This document shows, in pieces, positions 8,080 through 16,101 of a DNA stretch of 64,000 nt (position 1 is its first letter; every line of letters begins with the position of its first letter). Under the pieces are notes generated by a model. The model worked only from the letters and a program-made list of their open reading frames with translations, had not been told where the DNA came from and searched no databases. The stretch comes from an uncultured Spirochaetales bacterium (lineage in GTDB: Bacteria; Spirochaetota; Spirochaetia; Sphaerochaetales; Sphaerochaetaceae). The translations under genes were made by a program, and so were the position numbers. Location of the stretch: assembly GCA_949297785.1 (NCBI GenBank), contig CASFTW010000004.1, forward strand, positions 1 through 64,000. The letters run 5' to 3'.

Positions 8080-9082
8080 TAATATCATACAAGTCAAGAA
8101 TTTATCAAAATCATTTTCTTATTATCTTAAAGAGAAAGGCTTACGTGGCAGCATAAGAAATGTTTTCCATAAAACGAAACTGGAAAAGCAAGCTGTTAAG
8201 AGTATTTCGTTTGATATTGCCCGAGGCTCTATAACTGGTTTTGTCGGTATGAATGGAGCGGGGAAAACAACTACATTGAAAATGCTTTCAGGATTATTGA
8301 AGGAGACAACAGGCGAGATTGAAGTACTAGGTTATTATCCATTTGACAGAAATCCTGACTTCCTAAAGCAAATTTCGCTTGTCCTTGGAAATAAAAGTCA
8401 GTTGTGGTGGGACTTGCCAGCAATCGATTCTTTCTATTTAAACAAAGAAATATATTCTGTCCCAGACAATGTATTTGAAGAGCATTTAAACGAAATGGTA
8501 GATTTGTTCGGAGTGGAAGAACTTCTGAAAATACAAGTCAGGCGTCTTTCTTTAGGAGAAAGAATGAAAATGGAACTGATTGCAGCTCTGATTCATAAGC
8601 CTAAGGTCATTTTCCTAGATGAGCCAACAATTGGTCTTGATATAATTACGCAATATAATATACGCAATTTTTTAAAAGAATATGTGAACAGACATGGTGC
8701 TACCTTATTTCTAACAAGTCACAATTTTGATGATATAACAACACTTTGTGATTCCTTGATTTTGATGGATAGTGGAGAAATTATATACGCTGATTCTTTC
8801 ACAGAATTCAAAAAAAGATTCTTCATTACAAAAGATATTTTGGTAAAAGTGAAAAACTTGATGGGATCCGCCTTAATGTCAAACATTATTTCCGTTTTCG
8901 GCTCACAGATATTAAAATATGAAGAAAATGCAAAGACGCTTCGCATTACATGTGCTCAGGAAAACAGCATTAATATTCTGGCTTTTTTAATCGAAAATCA
9001 TTTGAATGAGATTCAAGAACTATCCATTGAAGATCCATGCATGGATGATGTAGTCAGGGCAATATATCAGGGGAATAAATGA
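8060..9082 (+). CDS. ABC transporter ATP-binding protein of the NatA-like exporter type
   Basis: The 340-residue ATPase has Walker A GMNGAGKTT at residues 63-71, a signature reading LSLGERMKMEL, Walker B followed by a D-loop (VIFLDEPTIGLD) and a roughly 100-residue C-terminal extension. It overlaps the upstream permease by 20 bases and the downstream one by 4, so all three are translationally coupled. It energises export through the two ABC-2 permeases. The insertion between residues 20 and 50 relative to minimal ATPases is typical of this exporter group. Confidence 0.93.
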   Translation: MQVQVADNIIQVKNLSKSFSYYLKEKGLRGSIRNVFHKTKLEKQAVKSISFDIARGSITGFVGMNGAGKTTTLKMLSGLLKETTGEIEVLGYYPFDRNPDFLKQISLVLGNKSQLWWDLPAIDSFYLNKEIYSVPDNVFEEHLNEMVDLFGVEELLKIQVRRLSLGERMKMELIAALIHKPKVIFLDEPTIGLDIITQYNIRNFLKEYVNRHGATLFLTSHNFDDITTLCDSLILMDSGEIIYADSFTEFKKRFFITKDILVKVKNLMGSALMSNIISVFGSQILKYEENAKTLRITCAQENSINILAFLIENHLNEIQELSIEDPCMDDVVRAIYQGNK

Positions 9083-9870
9083 GAAAATACTATTGGATTT
9101 TAAAAAATGAAATGCAGAATATCCTGGAATATCGATTCAATTTCATTTCTTCGTTTTTATTCTCATTGATACCCATTGGGGTGAATGTGTTACTATGGAT
9201 TGCAGTTACGCGAAACAATGCTTCATTTGAAATGAGTATTAATGAGATAGTATCTTACTATACCATTATTTTAATTTCATCAAACCTTACAGATTCAAAT
9301 ATTGCATCATTTGTATCAAAAGATATCCGTTTGGGAGATTTGAATAAATACTTGATTAAGCCATGTAATTATTCCTTGTATTACATGGCAAAAGATATTC
9401 CTTCAAAGTTATTGTTCCTGATAATGAACGCAATTCCGCTCATTTGTCTCTTTACAATGCTTAGCACTTATTTGTCTTTTCGCTTATCTATTTCAAGATT
9501 CATAATGTATTGTGTACTCATTGGACTGGGGTACATGATTAATTTTTTGATTGATCTTTTGATAGGTTTTTATAGCTTTTACTTTTCAAAGATTAATTAT
9601 TTTTATTCCACTATAAGAGTTTTCCGAAATATCATGGCTGGTTCAATTTTTCCATTGAATCTATTACCACAGCAATGGTTTTCGTTTTTTTCCATACTTC
9701 CTTTCTCATACGTTGTTTTTTTTCCCAGTTCAACAATTCTGACCAATAGATATGATGGTGAGATATTGAATATTTTATTAGGCTCAGTTTCATGGTGCAT
9801 CATATTATTAGTATTATGTGTTGGAGTTTGGAAAAAAGGATTAAATCATTATTCTGCATTTGGGGGATAG
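9079..9870 (+). CDS. ABC-2 type permease (ABC2_membrane_6-like), second of the pair
   Basis: This 263-residue protein has about six membrane helices and the same overall plan as the 7291-8079 product (short cytoplasmic start, NILEYRFNFISS, then hydrophobic segments). Its start overlaps the ATPase stop in an ATGA arrangement. The two permeases probably make a heterodimeric channel. Composition is strongly AT-rich like its neighbours. Drug, lipid or peptide export are all possible. Confidence 0.88.
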   Translation: MRKYYWILKNEMQNILEYRFNFISSFLFSLIPIGVNVLLWIAVTRNNASFEMSINEIVSYYTIILISSNLTDSNIASFVSKDIRLGDLNKYLIKPCNYSLYYMAKDIPSKLLFLIMNAIPLICLFTMLSTYLSFRLSISRFIMYCVLIGLGYMINFLIDLLIGFYSFYFSKINYFYSTIRVFRNIMAGSIFPLNLLPQQWFSFFSILPFSYVVFFPSSTILTNRYDGEILNILLGSVSWCIILLVLCVGVWKKGLNHYSAFGG

Positions 9871-9871
9871 T

Positions 9872-10045
9872 ATGAATCCTATATTAAGTGATAGATTTGA
9901 ACTCGTACCCACCAGATTTTCATGTGGATTTGGCGCAATTTATAATGCAACAAAGCATTTAGACTATAATTATTATGGACATAAGCCATATTATCTAGGT
10001 CCAAGAATGGATTTTGATTACATCCCCCCAATTAAGAATTTATGA
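9872..10045 (+). CDS. Short protein at the end of the ABC exporter operon, possibly a truncated BtrH-like N terminus
   Basis: The ATG at 9872 follows GGGGGAT at good spacing, partly on top of the permease stop codon, so translation is likely. The 57-residue product is soluble and rich in aromatic residues, with FSCGFGAIYNATKHLDY, YYGHK and LGPRMDFDY. The order Cys, Asn, Tyr-x-Gly and a Gly-rich aromatic stretch vaguely recalls the N terminus of BtrH-type cysteine acyltransferases, which would make this a broken gene. It could equally be a small precursor exported by the transporter. No frame continues it downstream. Confidence 0.5.
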   Translation: MNPILSDRFELVPTRFSCGFGAIYNATKHLDYNYYGHKPYYLGPRMDFDYIPPIKNL

Positions 10046-10254
10046 TATAAAAATAGTAGTAACTGGCATAAAATAGAAAATCGTCATAATACAAATCATT
10101 ATATTATCAAAATTTTCCTATTAGAAATAGAATGTCATCATTCCAACTCAATGGGAACATATGTACGTGCACTATATAGTAGCTTTAATTCTCAGAACCC
10201 CCATATATTTCTTACGGGGATTTTCTTCATCAAAAAGCTAAGAAACACTCACAG
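10046..10254. other. AT-rich tail of the exporter island
   Basis: This stretch lies between convergent genes and is very AT-rich with stops in every frame. I see no strong hairpin with a T-run and no gene. Confidence 0.4.
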
Positions 10255-10554
10255 TCAAATTTCTGTCTTCTTTGCAATACGTGTAGGAACAAGGGTATAA
10301 CCTATTGCGTTCAGTATCTTACATACTGTTGCAAAAGAGGGATTGCCATTTGGTGAAAGTGCTTTATAAAGTCCTTCTCTGGAAATCCCTGCCTCTTTTG
10401 CAGTTTTTGTCATTCCTCTGGCTCTTGCTACTGTATCTATAGCTTTGATAAGTGCAGAAGGATCATTCTCCTTTGCCACCTCATCAAGATAAAGAGTCTG
10501 AAGCTCATCAGTATCAAGATATTCAGCTACATCAAATTTAGTCAGTTTCTCCAT
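10255..10554 (-). CDS. HigA-like antitoxin (addiction module antidote, HTH type)
   Basis: The 99-residue protein carries a helix-turn-helix of the antidote family (TKTAKEAGISREGLYKAL, then GNPSFATVCKILNAIGY). The ATG at 10554 is chosen because AGGAG lies eight bases upstream; an in-frame TTG at 10572 has no such site. It overlaps the toxin gene by 17 bases and follows it, the toxin-first order typical of HigBA modules. It would neutralise the toxin and repress the operon. Confidence 0.9.
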   Translation of the reverse strand: MEKLTKFDVAEYLDTDELQTLYLDEVAKENDPSALIKAIDTVARARGMTKTAKEAGISREGLYKALSPNGNPSFATVCKILNAIGYTLVPTRIAKKTEI

Positions 10555-10846
10555 CTTCATACTCCTTAGCAAGTCTCTGCGCAGTCTTTATATCATTACT
10601 CTGTGTTTTCTTATCTCCACCGACCAGAAGAATGATGATCTCTGAACTGCGGTCCATGAAATACACACGGTACCCCTTCCCTATATCAATCCGGAGTTCA
10701 AAAACCTTATCACCAACGGATTTCGAATCTCCGAAATTTCCCTGTTCAAGTCTTTCAATCCTGCGTACTATGGCGACCTTCGCCAGATTATCCTTAAGCT
10801 TTCTCAGCAATTTTGCAGACCGTTCTGTTTGGAAGACCTCTTCCAT
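10538..10846 (-). CDS. RelE/ParE superfamily toxin (HigB-like, phage Gp49-related group)
   Basis: The 102-residue protein has the fold markers of this toxin group: KLKDNLAKVAIVRRIERLEQGNFGD in two pieces, then ELRIDIGKGYRVYF and IIILLVGGDKKTQ. It is probably a ribosome-associated mRNA nuclease. It is paired with the downstream antidote gene. The pair is complete, in contrast to the broken Phd/PIN module 3 kb away. Confidence 0.9.
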   Translation of the reverse strand: MEEVFQTERSAKLLRKLKDNLAKVAIVRRIERLEQGNFGDSKSVGDKVFELRIDIGKGYRVYFMDRSSEIIILLVGGDKKTQSNDIKTAQRLAKEYEDGETD

Positions 10847-11045
10847 ATACAGTGTAATCTATAGTCCATAACTACTCAATCTATCGTATATTACGCCCCA
10901 TATAGCCGAACAAATAATCACAAGCCTTATTTTTAGGTTCTTATACATATTTTGAGATTTAAACATATTATTTGGTAATACGTATATCAGTTTAAAAAAG
11001 TACTTCTCATACCTTCATTTCAAAACATGATTCACAATGTCTGTG

Positions 11046-11088
11046 GAAAGAAAAATTGCTGTACAACATAGCTTGCCATACAGCAATT
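11046..11088 (-). terminator. Intrinsic terminator after guaA
   Basis: On the minus strand AATTGCTGTA and TACAGCAATT (11079-11088 and 11054-11063) form a 10-bp stem with a 15-base loop, followed by TTTTTCTTT. It lies about 40 bases past the guaA stop. Confidence 0.8.
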
Positions 11089-11127
11089 AAATTTAAATAA
11101 ATAATTATAGAATAATAAGTTAAATCC

Positions 11128-12684
11128 TCACTCCCATTCTATCGTCGCCGGCGGTTTTGAAGTAATGTCATAGAGGACTCTGTTCACCGCACTGACTTCG
11201 TTGCAGATACGGCTTGCACACTTCTGCATCACATCATACGGCAGACGGTACCAGTCGGCAGTCATGGCATCCTGGCTTGTGACGGCACGAAGAGTGCACA
11301 CTTCCCTGTATGTTCTCTCATCACCCTGCACACCGACACTCTTCACAGGAAGAAGATCAGCAAGTGCCTGCCATATCTCGCCGTAAAGACCTGCCTTTCT
11401 TATCTCGTCAATGAAGATCGCGTCGATTTCCCTCAATGCATCGAGGCGTTCCTTCGTAACCTCTCCGATACATCGCACTCCGAGACCGGGACCGGGGAAC
11501 GGGTGGCGGTTCACAAGCTCGTCAGGAAGACCAAGTTCCTTGCCAAGAGCCCTTACCTCATCCTTGAAAAGCTCTTTGAGAGGCTCAAGCAGCTTCCACT
11601 TGAGATCAGAGGGGAGCCCTCCCACATTGTGATGTGACTTTATCGTTGCAGTAGGACCTCCAAACGGGCTCCTGCTTTCCACAATATCAGGATAGAGAGT
11701 ACCCTGTGCAAGATAGGAAATATCACCGCACTTGCGGGCTTCATTATAGAAAGTGTCCACAAACAGCTTTCCTATCGTCTTCCTCTTGTCTTCAGGATCG
11801 GTTTTTCCCTTGAGGGCGGCAAGGAAGGCGTCCTCAGCATCAGCATACTGGAGCCTTATGTTGAAATGCTGTCCGAAAAGAGAAAGGACGTTTTCAGCCT
11901 CGCCTTTTCTCAACATGCCGTTGTTGACGAAGACACATACAAGCTGATCCCCGATTGCCTTGTGGATGAGAAGGGCGGCAACGGAAGAATCGACACCGCC
12001 GGACAGGCCGCACAGGACATTCTTATCCCCCACTTCCTCTCTTATCGCATCAACCGCCTCATTTATGAAGCTGCCCATGTTCCAGTCCGCATTGGCATGG
12101 CAGATGTTGATCACGAAGTTGCGCAGCATCTTCTGTCCTTCAAGCGAATGAACGACCTCCGGATGGAACTGGACACCGTAGAAATTCCTCTTCCTGTCCT
12201 CAACTGCCGTATATGGACAGCTGTCTGTCCTTGCAATCTGGGTGAAGCCTTCGGGAATGGAAGCAACCCTGTCTCCATGGCTCATCCATACCTGTGAGTT
12301 TCTGCTCACACCCTCGAAAAGAGGAGATGCTGCGATTATGTCAATATTGGCTATTCCGTATTCCTTGTGCTCCGGACACTCCACCTCTCCTCCGAGCATC
12401 TTGCTCATCACCTGAAGACCGTAGCAGATACCGAATATCGGGAGGCCCATCCTGAACACTTCGCTATCAGGTCTGGGGCTTCCTTCCTGAGTGACGGAAG
12501 CAGGACCACCTGAGAAGATTATGCCCTTCACATTGCCAAGTGCCCTTATCTCATCGGCAGTGGCATTAAAGGGAAGAATCTGTGAATAGACACCAAGTTC
12601 CCTGACACGGCGTGCGATCAGCTGGCTGTACTGCGCACCGAAATCAAGAACAACAACACAATCATGAATCACTTTACTCATCAA
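11128..12684 (-). CDS. guaA: GMP synthase (glutamine-hydrolysing)
   Basis: GuaA converts XMP to GMP using ATP and glutamine. The full 518-residue two-domain enzyme is present. The class I glutamine amidotransferase has its nucleophile in GICYGLQ and partner His/Glu in FHPEV. The ATP-pyrophosphatase domain has the P-loop GLSGGVDSSVAA, and the C-terminal dimerisation domain ends PPATIEWE. It is the last gene of a minus-strand operon, directly behind the ECF transporter S component, and is closed by an intrinsic terminator. The linkage to an ECF importer hints at purine or nucleoside salvage, but this is only context. Confidence 0.98.
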   Translation of the reverse strand: MMSKVIHDCVVVLDFGAQYSQLIARRVRELGVYSQILPFNATADEIRALGNVKGIIFSGGPASVTQEGSPRPDSEVFRMGLPIFGICYGLQVMSKMLGGEVECPEHKEYGIANIDIIAASPLFEGVSRNSQVWMSHGDRVASIPEGFTQIARTDSCPYTAVEDRKRNFYGVQFHPEVVHSLEGQKMLRNFVINICHANADWNMGSFINEAVDAIREEVGDKNVLCGLSGGVDSSVAALLIHKAIGDQLVCVFVNNGMLRKGEAENVLSLFGQHFNIRLQYADAEDAFLAALKGKTDPEDKRKTIGKLFVDTFYNEARKCGDISYLAQGTLYPDIVESRSPFGGPTATIKSHHNVGGLPSDLKWKLLEPLKELFKDEVRALGKELGLPDELVNRHPFPGPGLGVRCIGEVTKERLDALREIDAIFIDEIRKAGLYGEIWQALADLLPVKSVGVQGDERTYREVCTLRAVTSQDAMTADWYRLPYDVMQKCASRICNEVSAVNRVLYDITSKPPATIEWE

Positions 12685-12695
12685 TCATTCCTCAA

Positions 12696-13214
12696 TTACC
12701 AGGCAAAAGATGCTACTGGCGGATAAGCTTTTCTGACAGCTTTGCTGAGAGGCAAGCCGAATACAGAACCGACAACACTTTGTACCAGATTACCCGGCAC
12801 ATCCGCAATAGCCGCCTCGAAACCTACAAGGAAAATGGCAGAAAGCAGATAATAGCCGCCGGTCACTATGATGACACCGCAGACACCTGCAAGAATGTTG
12901 AATGCCATTCTGTCCTTTCCGCCTTTCACGATAAGTGCCATCACAAGGCCTTCAATGCCATGAACGAGGAAACTCACCACCGCCCACTGGGCATAGCCTC
13001 CGGCAAGGTCCGCAAAAGCGGGACCGAGTGCTCCAGCAACGGCTGCAGTCACCGGTCCGAGAGTGAAAGCACAGAATACGATCGCTACATCGCAAAGATT
13101 AAGATAACCGCTTCCAAGCGGAATACGTATGACCATTGTGAAAACAGCTACAAGCGCAATTGCGATTGCAAGTGTTGCAATCCTTAGTGTTGTTTTCTTA
13201 TCGCCGCTCATCAA
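12696..13214 (-). CDS. ECF transporter S component (substrate-binding membrane subunit)
   Basis: The 172-residue protein has about five or six hydrophobic helices and the pattern of ECF S components (LRIATLAIAIALVAVFT at the start, then GYLNLCDVAIVFCAFTLGP and GALGPAFADLAGGY). S components capture a vitamin or other trace nutrient and dock on the EcfA-EcfT module. It overlaps the EcfT gene by 4 bases, so the transporter is a dedicated one. It resembles HmpT-like members; the substrate cannot be fixed from sequence, and position next to guaA makes a purine-related ligand conceivable. Confidence 0.88.
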   Translation of the reverse strand: MMSGDKKTTLRIATLAIAIALVAVFTMVIRIPLGSGYLNLCDVAIVFCAFTLGPVTAAVAGALGPAFADLAGGYAQWAVVSFLVHGIEGLVMALIVKGGKDRMAFNILAGVCGVIIVTGGYYLLSAIFLVGFEAAIADVPGNLVQSVVGSVFGLPLSKAVRKAYPPVASFAW

Positions 13215-13984
13215 AGAAGCCTCCCGAGTATAAAAATAATCAGGGCAATACTAAGACTTACGGCAAAGTGTGTAAATAAGTTTTTTCCTCTGTTTGCCAG
13301 TATTTTGTAATGGGTGCGTTTTTCCTTCCTTCCATACCCCCTGAGATCTATGGCCCCGGCCGTAAGAGGTATTGACCTGAGCGCAGAGACCACTGCGGAG
13401 ATCAGACTCGGCAGGATGGAGGCAAACGGCCTTCTTCTCTGCCCTTCCTCATCCGGAGAAGGAAGTCTCAGGCTCTGGGACTCCCTGATCTGATGGAATG
13501 TAGCGGCAAGTTCGGGAATGAATCTTGAGGCGAGGGTCAGGACCATCGCTGCGGATGACGGAAGACGGAACCATTCAAGTGCCAGGAGAATCTCCTCGCT
13601 GCGTGAGGTCTGCACAAGCAGAGAGAAAAGAAGTGAGATGTTTACAAAACGCCCTGCGATGAGGAGAAAATTTTCCAGAGCTTCTTTCGTAAGAACGGTA
13701 AAGGAACCTGCCACAAGCAGAGCTGTACCGTTTCTGTATCCAAGAGGCATGAAGATGAACATTATGATGATCATTGGCAGAATGAGAAGTATGCTGCCCG
13801 TGCTTTTCCTCCAGCCGTTCTCCATGACGGAAAAAAGGAAAAGAGAGGCTGCCAGCAGATACAGGAACCATAAATGTGCAATGAAGAACACTGCCGCAGT
13901 CATGGCGATGGTGAATACGAGTTTTGCACGCACATCAAATCTGTGATAGATGCCGTCTTTCCTCACATAGCTGTCAGATCTCAT
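13211..13984 (-). CDS. ecfT: ECF transporter T component (transmembrane scaffold)
   Basis: EcfT couples ATP hydrolysis to movement of the S component. The 257-residue protein has membrane segments in the first 130 residues, a cytoplasmic helical region, and the coupling motif near DLRGYGR (around residue 215), followed by a final membrane helix. It overlaps ecfA by 11 bases and the S gene by 4. The family is CbiQ/EcfT. Confidence 0.9.
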   Translation of the reverse strand: MRSDSYVRKDGIYHRFDVRAKLVFTIAMTAAVFFIAHLWFLYLLAASLFLFSVMENGWRKSTGSILLILPMIIIMFIFMPLGYRNGTALLVAGSFTVLTKEALENFLLIAGRFVNISLLFSLLVQTSRSEEILLALEWFRLPSSAAMVLTLASRFIPELAATFHQIRESQSLRLPSPDEEGQRRRPFASILPSLISAVVSALRSIPLTAGAIDLRGYGRKEKRTHYKILANRGKNLFTHFAVSLSIALIIFILGRLL

Positions 13985-15341
13985 GCATCACCCCGCTTTC
14001 AATCACATAATTCCTCTGTGCCACAGAGCGGACAAAATCCTCATCATGACTTATGAGAAGGATTCCGGCCCCCCTGGAGGAAAGCAGCTCAACCATCCGT
14101 GCACTTTCACTGTAAGGAAGAGAAGCTTCAATCTCATCCAGAATGTAGAATGAACGGCCGAGACTGTAATAGATGGCGCATTGAAGTCTCTTTCTCTCTC
14201 CGTATGACATGAGCGCTGCACTGGCATCCAGATCAAGAGAGAACAGCAGGGAGAGTTCCTCCAGTCTTCTCTCCTTTTCCGTTTTTGACACAGAAAGAAA
14301 GGAGAAAGAGTATGAAAGCTCATCCCTCACGGTGGGAAGGAAGATCTGGTAATCGGGATTCTGAAAGACATAGCCGACCTGACGCTGCAGGATTTTCCTT
14401 TCAGCTGTTTCTCCGTTTATGAGAACGCTGCCCTCAGAAGGGCTCTCAAGCGCACACAGCATTCTCGAGAATGTTGATTTCCCGCTGCCGTTATCACCGC
14501 ACAGCGATACGATCTCTCCCCTCTTCAGGCGGAAAGAGGGAACAGAAAGGGTGAAAAGTGAGTTTTCCCTCTCTTTTTCAATCTTTATGTTCACGGCTTC
14601 AAGGGTGCCGGTTTCTTTCACATCACGGGAAGGAAGGGAAAAGGAGAAGTTTTCAAAGGCATCATCCTCATTTATTCTGACAAGTTTCCTCTCTTCTATC
14701 CTGTATACTGCGTCAAAAAGTCCGCGGAAGGAGGGAATGAAACGTGCAGATGTTACAATACTTGTGAAATCACCCTCCCTGATGACATTTCCAAGCCTTT
14801 CCTTCCAGTAGGCATCAAGGTCGTCGAAAGACTCGTCGAAGATGACAAGCTCCGGGTCAGTAATGAGCGCACAGGCTATGGCAAGCCTTTTCTTCTCACC
14901 TCCGGAAAGGCCTGCAGGCATGAGTGTGCGGTAACGCTCCAGCCCCCATGATGAGAGTGAGAGATCAATCCGCCTCTTCATCTCCTCCCGGCTTACGGCC
15001 AGCGATTCAAGCGGATATGCAAGCTCATCCTCACAGCTTGTCGTGATGATATATGCACCCGGATCCTGCGGGACCAGGGAAAGAAACGACATCATTTCAT
15101 GCGCGCTTTCAATACCTTTCCCGTCATATGATATCTCTCCTTCAAGCTTTCCCTGGTTATACGCAGGCGTCAGGGATGCAAGTATCGAAGAGAGCGTTGA
15201 CTTCCCGCTTCCGCACTGACCGAGGATGAGAATCTTCTCTTTGTCCTGCACATAAAGATTCACACCATCAAAGATCTTCTCTCTGATGGTGTTACCGTAG
15301 TTTTCATATGCAAAGCCAAGATTCTCAAGCTTCAGCTTCAT
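13974..15341 (-). CDS. ecfA: ECF transporter ATPase, two nucleotide-binding domains fused in one chain
   Basis: The 455-residue protein contains two ABC ATPase domains. The first has GQCGSGKST at residues 41-49, LSGGEKKRLAIA, and LVIFDESFDDLD. The second has GDNGSGKST, MSYGERKRLQCA and FYILDEIEASL. The second half is degenerate in its signature (MSYGE instead of LSGGQ) and D-loop, which suggests an asymmetric heterodimer-like pair in which one composite site is weak. A fused EcfA-EcfA' is a known variant. It overlaps plsC upstream by 17 bases. Confidence 0.92.
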   Translation of the reverse strand: MKLKLENLGFAYENYGNTIREKIFDGVNLYVQDKEKILILGQCGSGKSTLSSILASLTPAYNQGKLEGEISYDGKGIESAHEMMSFLSLVPQDPGAYIITTSCEDELAYPLESLAVSREEMKRRIDLSLSSWGLERYRTLMPAGLSGGEKKRLAIACALITDPELVIFDESFDDLDAYWKERLGNVIREGDFTSIVTSARFIPSFRGLFDAVYRIEERKLVRINEDDAFENFSFSLPSRDVKETGTLEAVNIKIEKERENSLFTLSVPSFRLKRGEIVSLCGDNGSGKSTFSRMLCALESPSEGSVLINGETAERKILQRQVGYVFQNPDYQIFLPTVRDELSYSFSFLSVSKTEKERRLEELSLLFSLDLDASAALMSYGERKRLQCAIYYSLGRSFYILDEIEASLPYSESARMVELLSSRGAGILLISHDEDFVRSVAQRNYVIESGVMHEI

Positions 15342-16101
15342 GCGCTTTCACTCTAAGCCCTTTTACCGGAGGAAGCCTGTCATAAGCTTCCTGAATCATG
15401 TTCTGTACTCTTTCTGGCAGATCATGAAGCTCCTCCTCGCTCATGCCTTCCGTGTTGATATGAGGAAGGAACTGGATATAGACCGGACGGCGCAGCAGTG
15501 AGTATCCGTCCTCAAAAAGCGTTCTGGTGCCTTTGAAGACAACAGGAACGATTATTCCTCCCACTCTGCTTGCCATCTTGAAGGAGCCGGCCTTGAATTC
15601 ATGTATGCGGCCGTCCTTGCTTCTGGTTCCCTCAGGGAAAATCGACATCGGAACACCACGCTCTATCATGCGGGAACCGTCTATGATCGCCTTGAGGGAC
15701 TGACGCGGGTTCTTTCTGTCAATGTAAACGGCATCAAGGGCACGGAACCAGGAATTTATTATCGGCAGCTTCTTCACCTCGATCTTTCCGACAAATGAGC
15801 ATCTCATCCTTAGTGGCAGCACCAGCGCCACGACATCGAACATCGATGTATGGTTGCCGATGATGCAGTATTTGCCGGGAGCTGAGGGAATGTTCTCCTT
15901 GTTGACGAAATGAACATTGCCGCCGAAGAAGAACATTATCCACCATGCGATGAAATAAAGCGAACCGTAGAGCAGGCTTGATGCCGCACTCTCCTTTCCC
16001 CACTTTCTGAAAAGGAACACAAGACCGCACAGCGGATAGGTTATTATCAGGATCGGAATGACGAAAACGGCACCGATAAATATTCTAAGAAACTTCAGCA
16101 T
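15325..16101 (-). CDS. plsC: 1-acyl-glycerol-3-phosphate acyltransferase
   Basis: PlsC makes phosphatidic acid from lysophosphatidic acid at the membrane. The 258-residue protein has an N-terminal membrane anchor (residues 8-32), the catalytic NHTSMFD block with His84 and Asp89, and the phosphate-binding FPEGTRS at 154-160. Its start abuts the stop of the ABC exporter gene. The neighbouring MsbA-like exporter makes a shared role in lipid synthesis and flipping plausible. Confidence 0.92.
   Translation of the reverse strand: MLKFLRIFIGAVFVIPILIITYPLCGLVFLFRKWGKESAASSLLYGSLYFIAWWIMFFFGGNVHFVNKENIPSAPGKYCIIGNHTSMFDVVALVLPLRMRCSFVGKIEVKKLPIINSWFRALDAVYIDRKNPRQSLKAIIDGSRMIERGVPMSIFPEGTRSKDGRIHEFKAGSFKMASRVGGIIVPVVFKGTRTLFEDGYSLLRRPVYIQFLPHINTEGMSEEELHDLPERVQNMIQEAYDRLPPVKGLRVKAHEAEA

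Noticed and set aside
1802-10987. The 13-mer GTAATACGTATAT at 1802-1814 and 10975-10987
   Set aside because: An AT-rich 13-mer pair is expected by chance many times in a window of this size; no other shared context.
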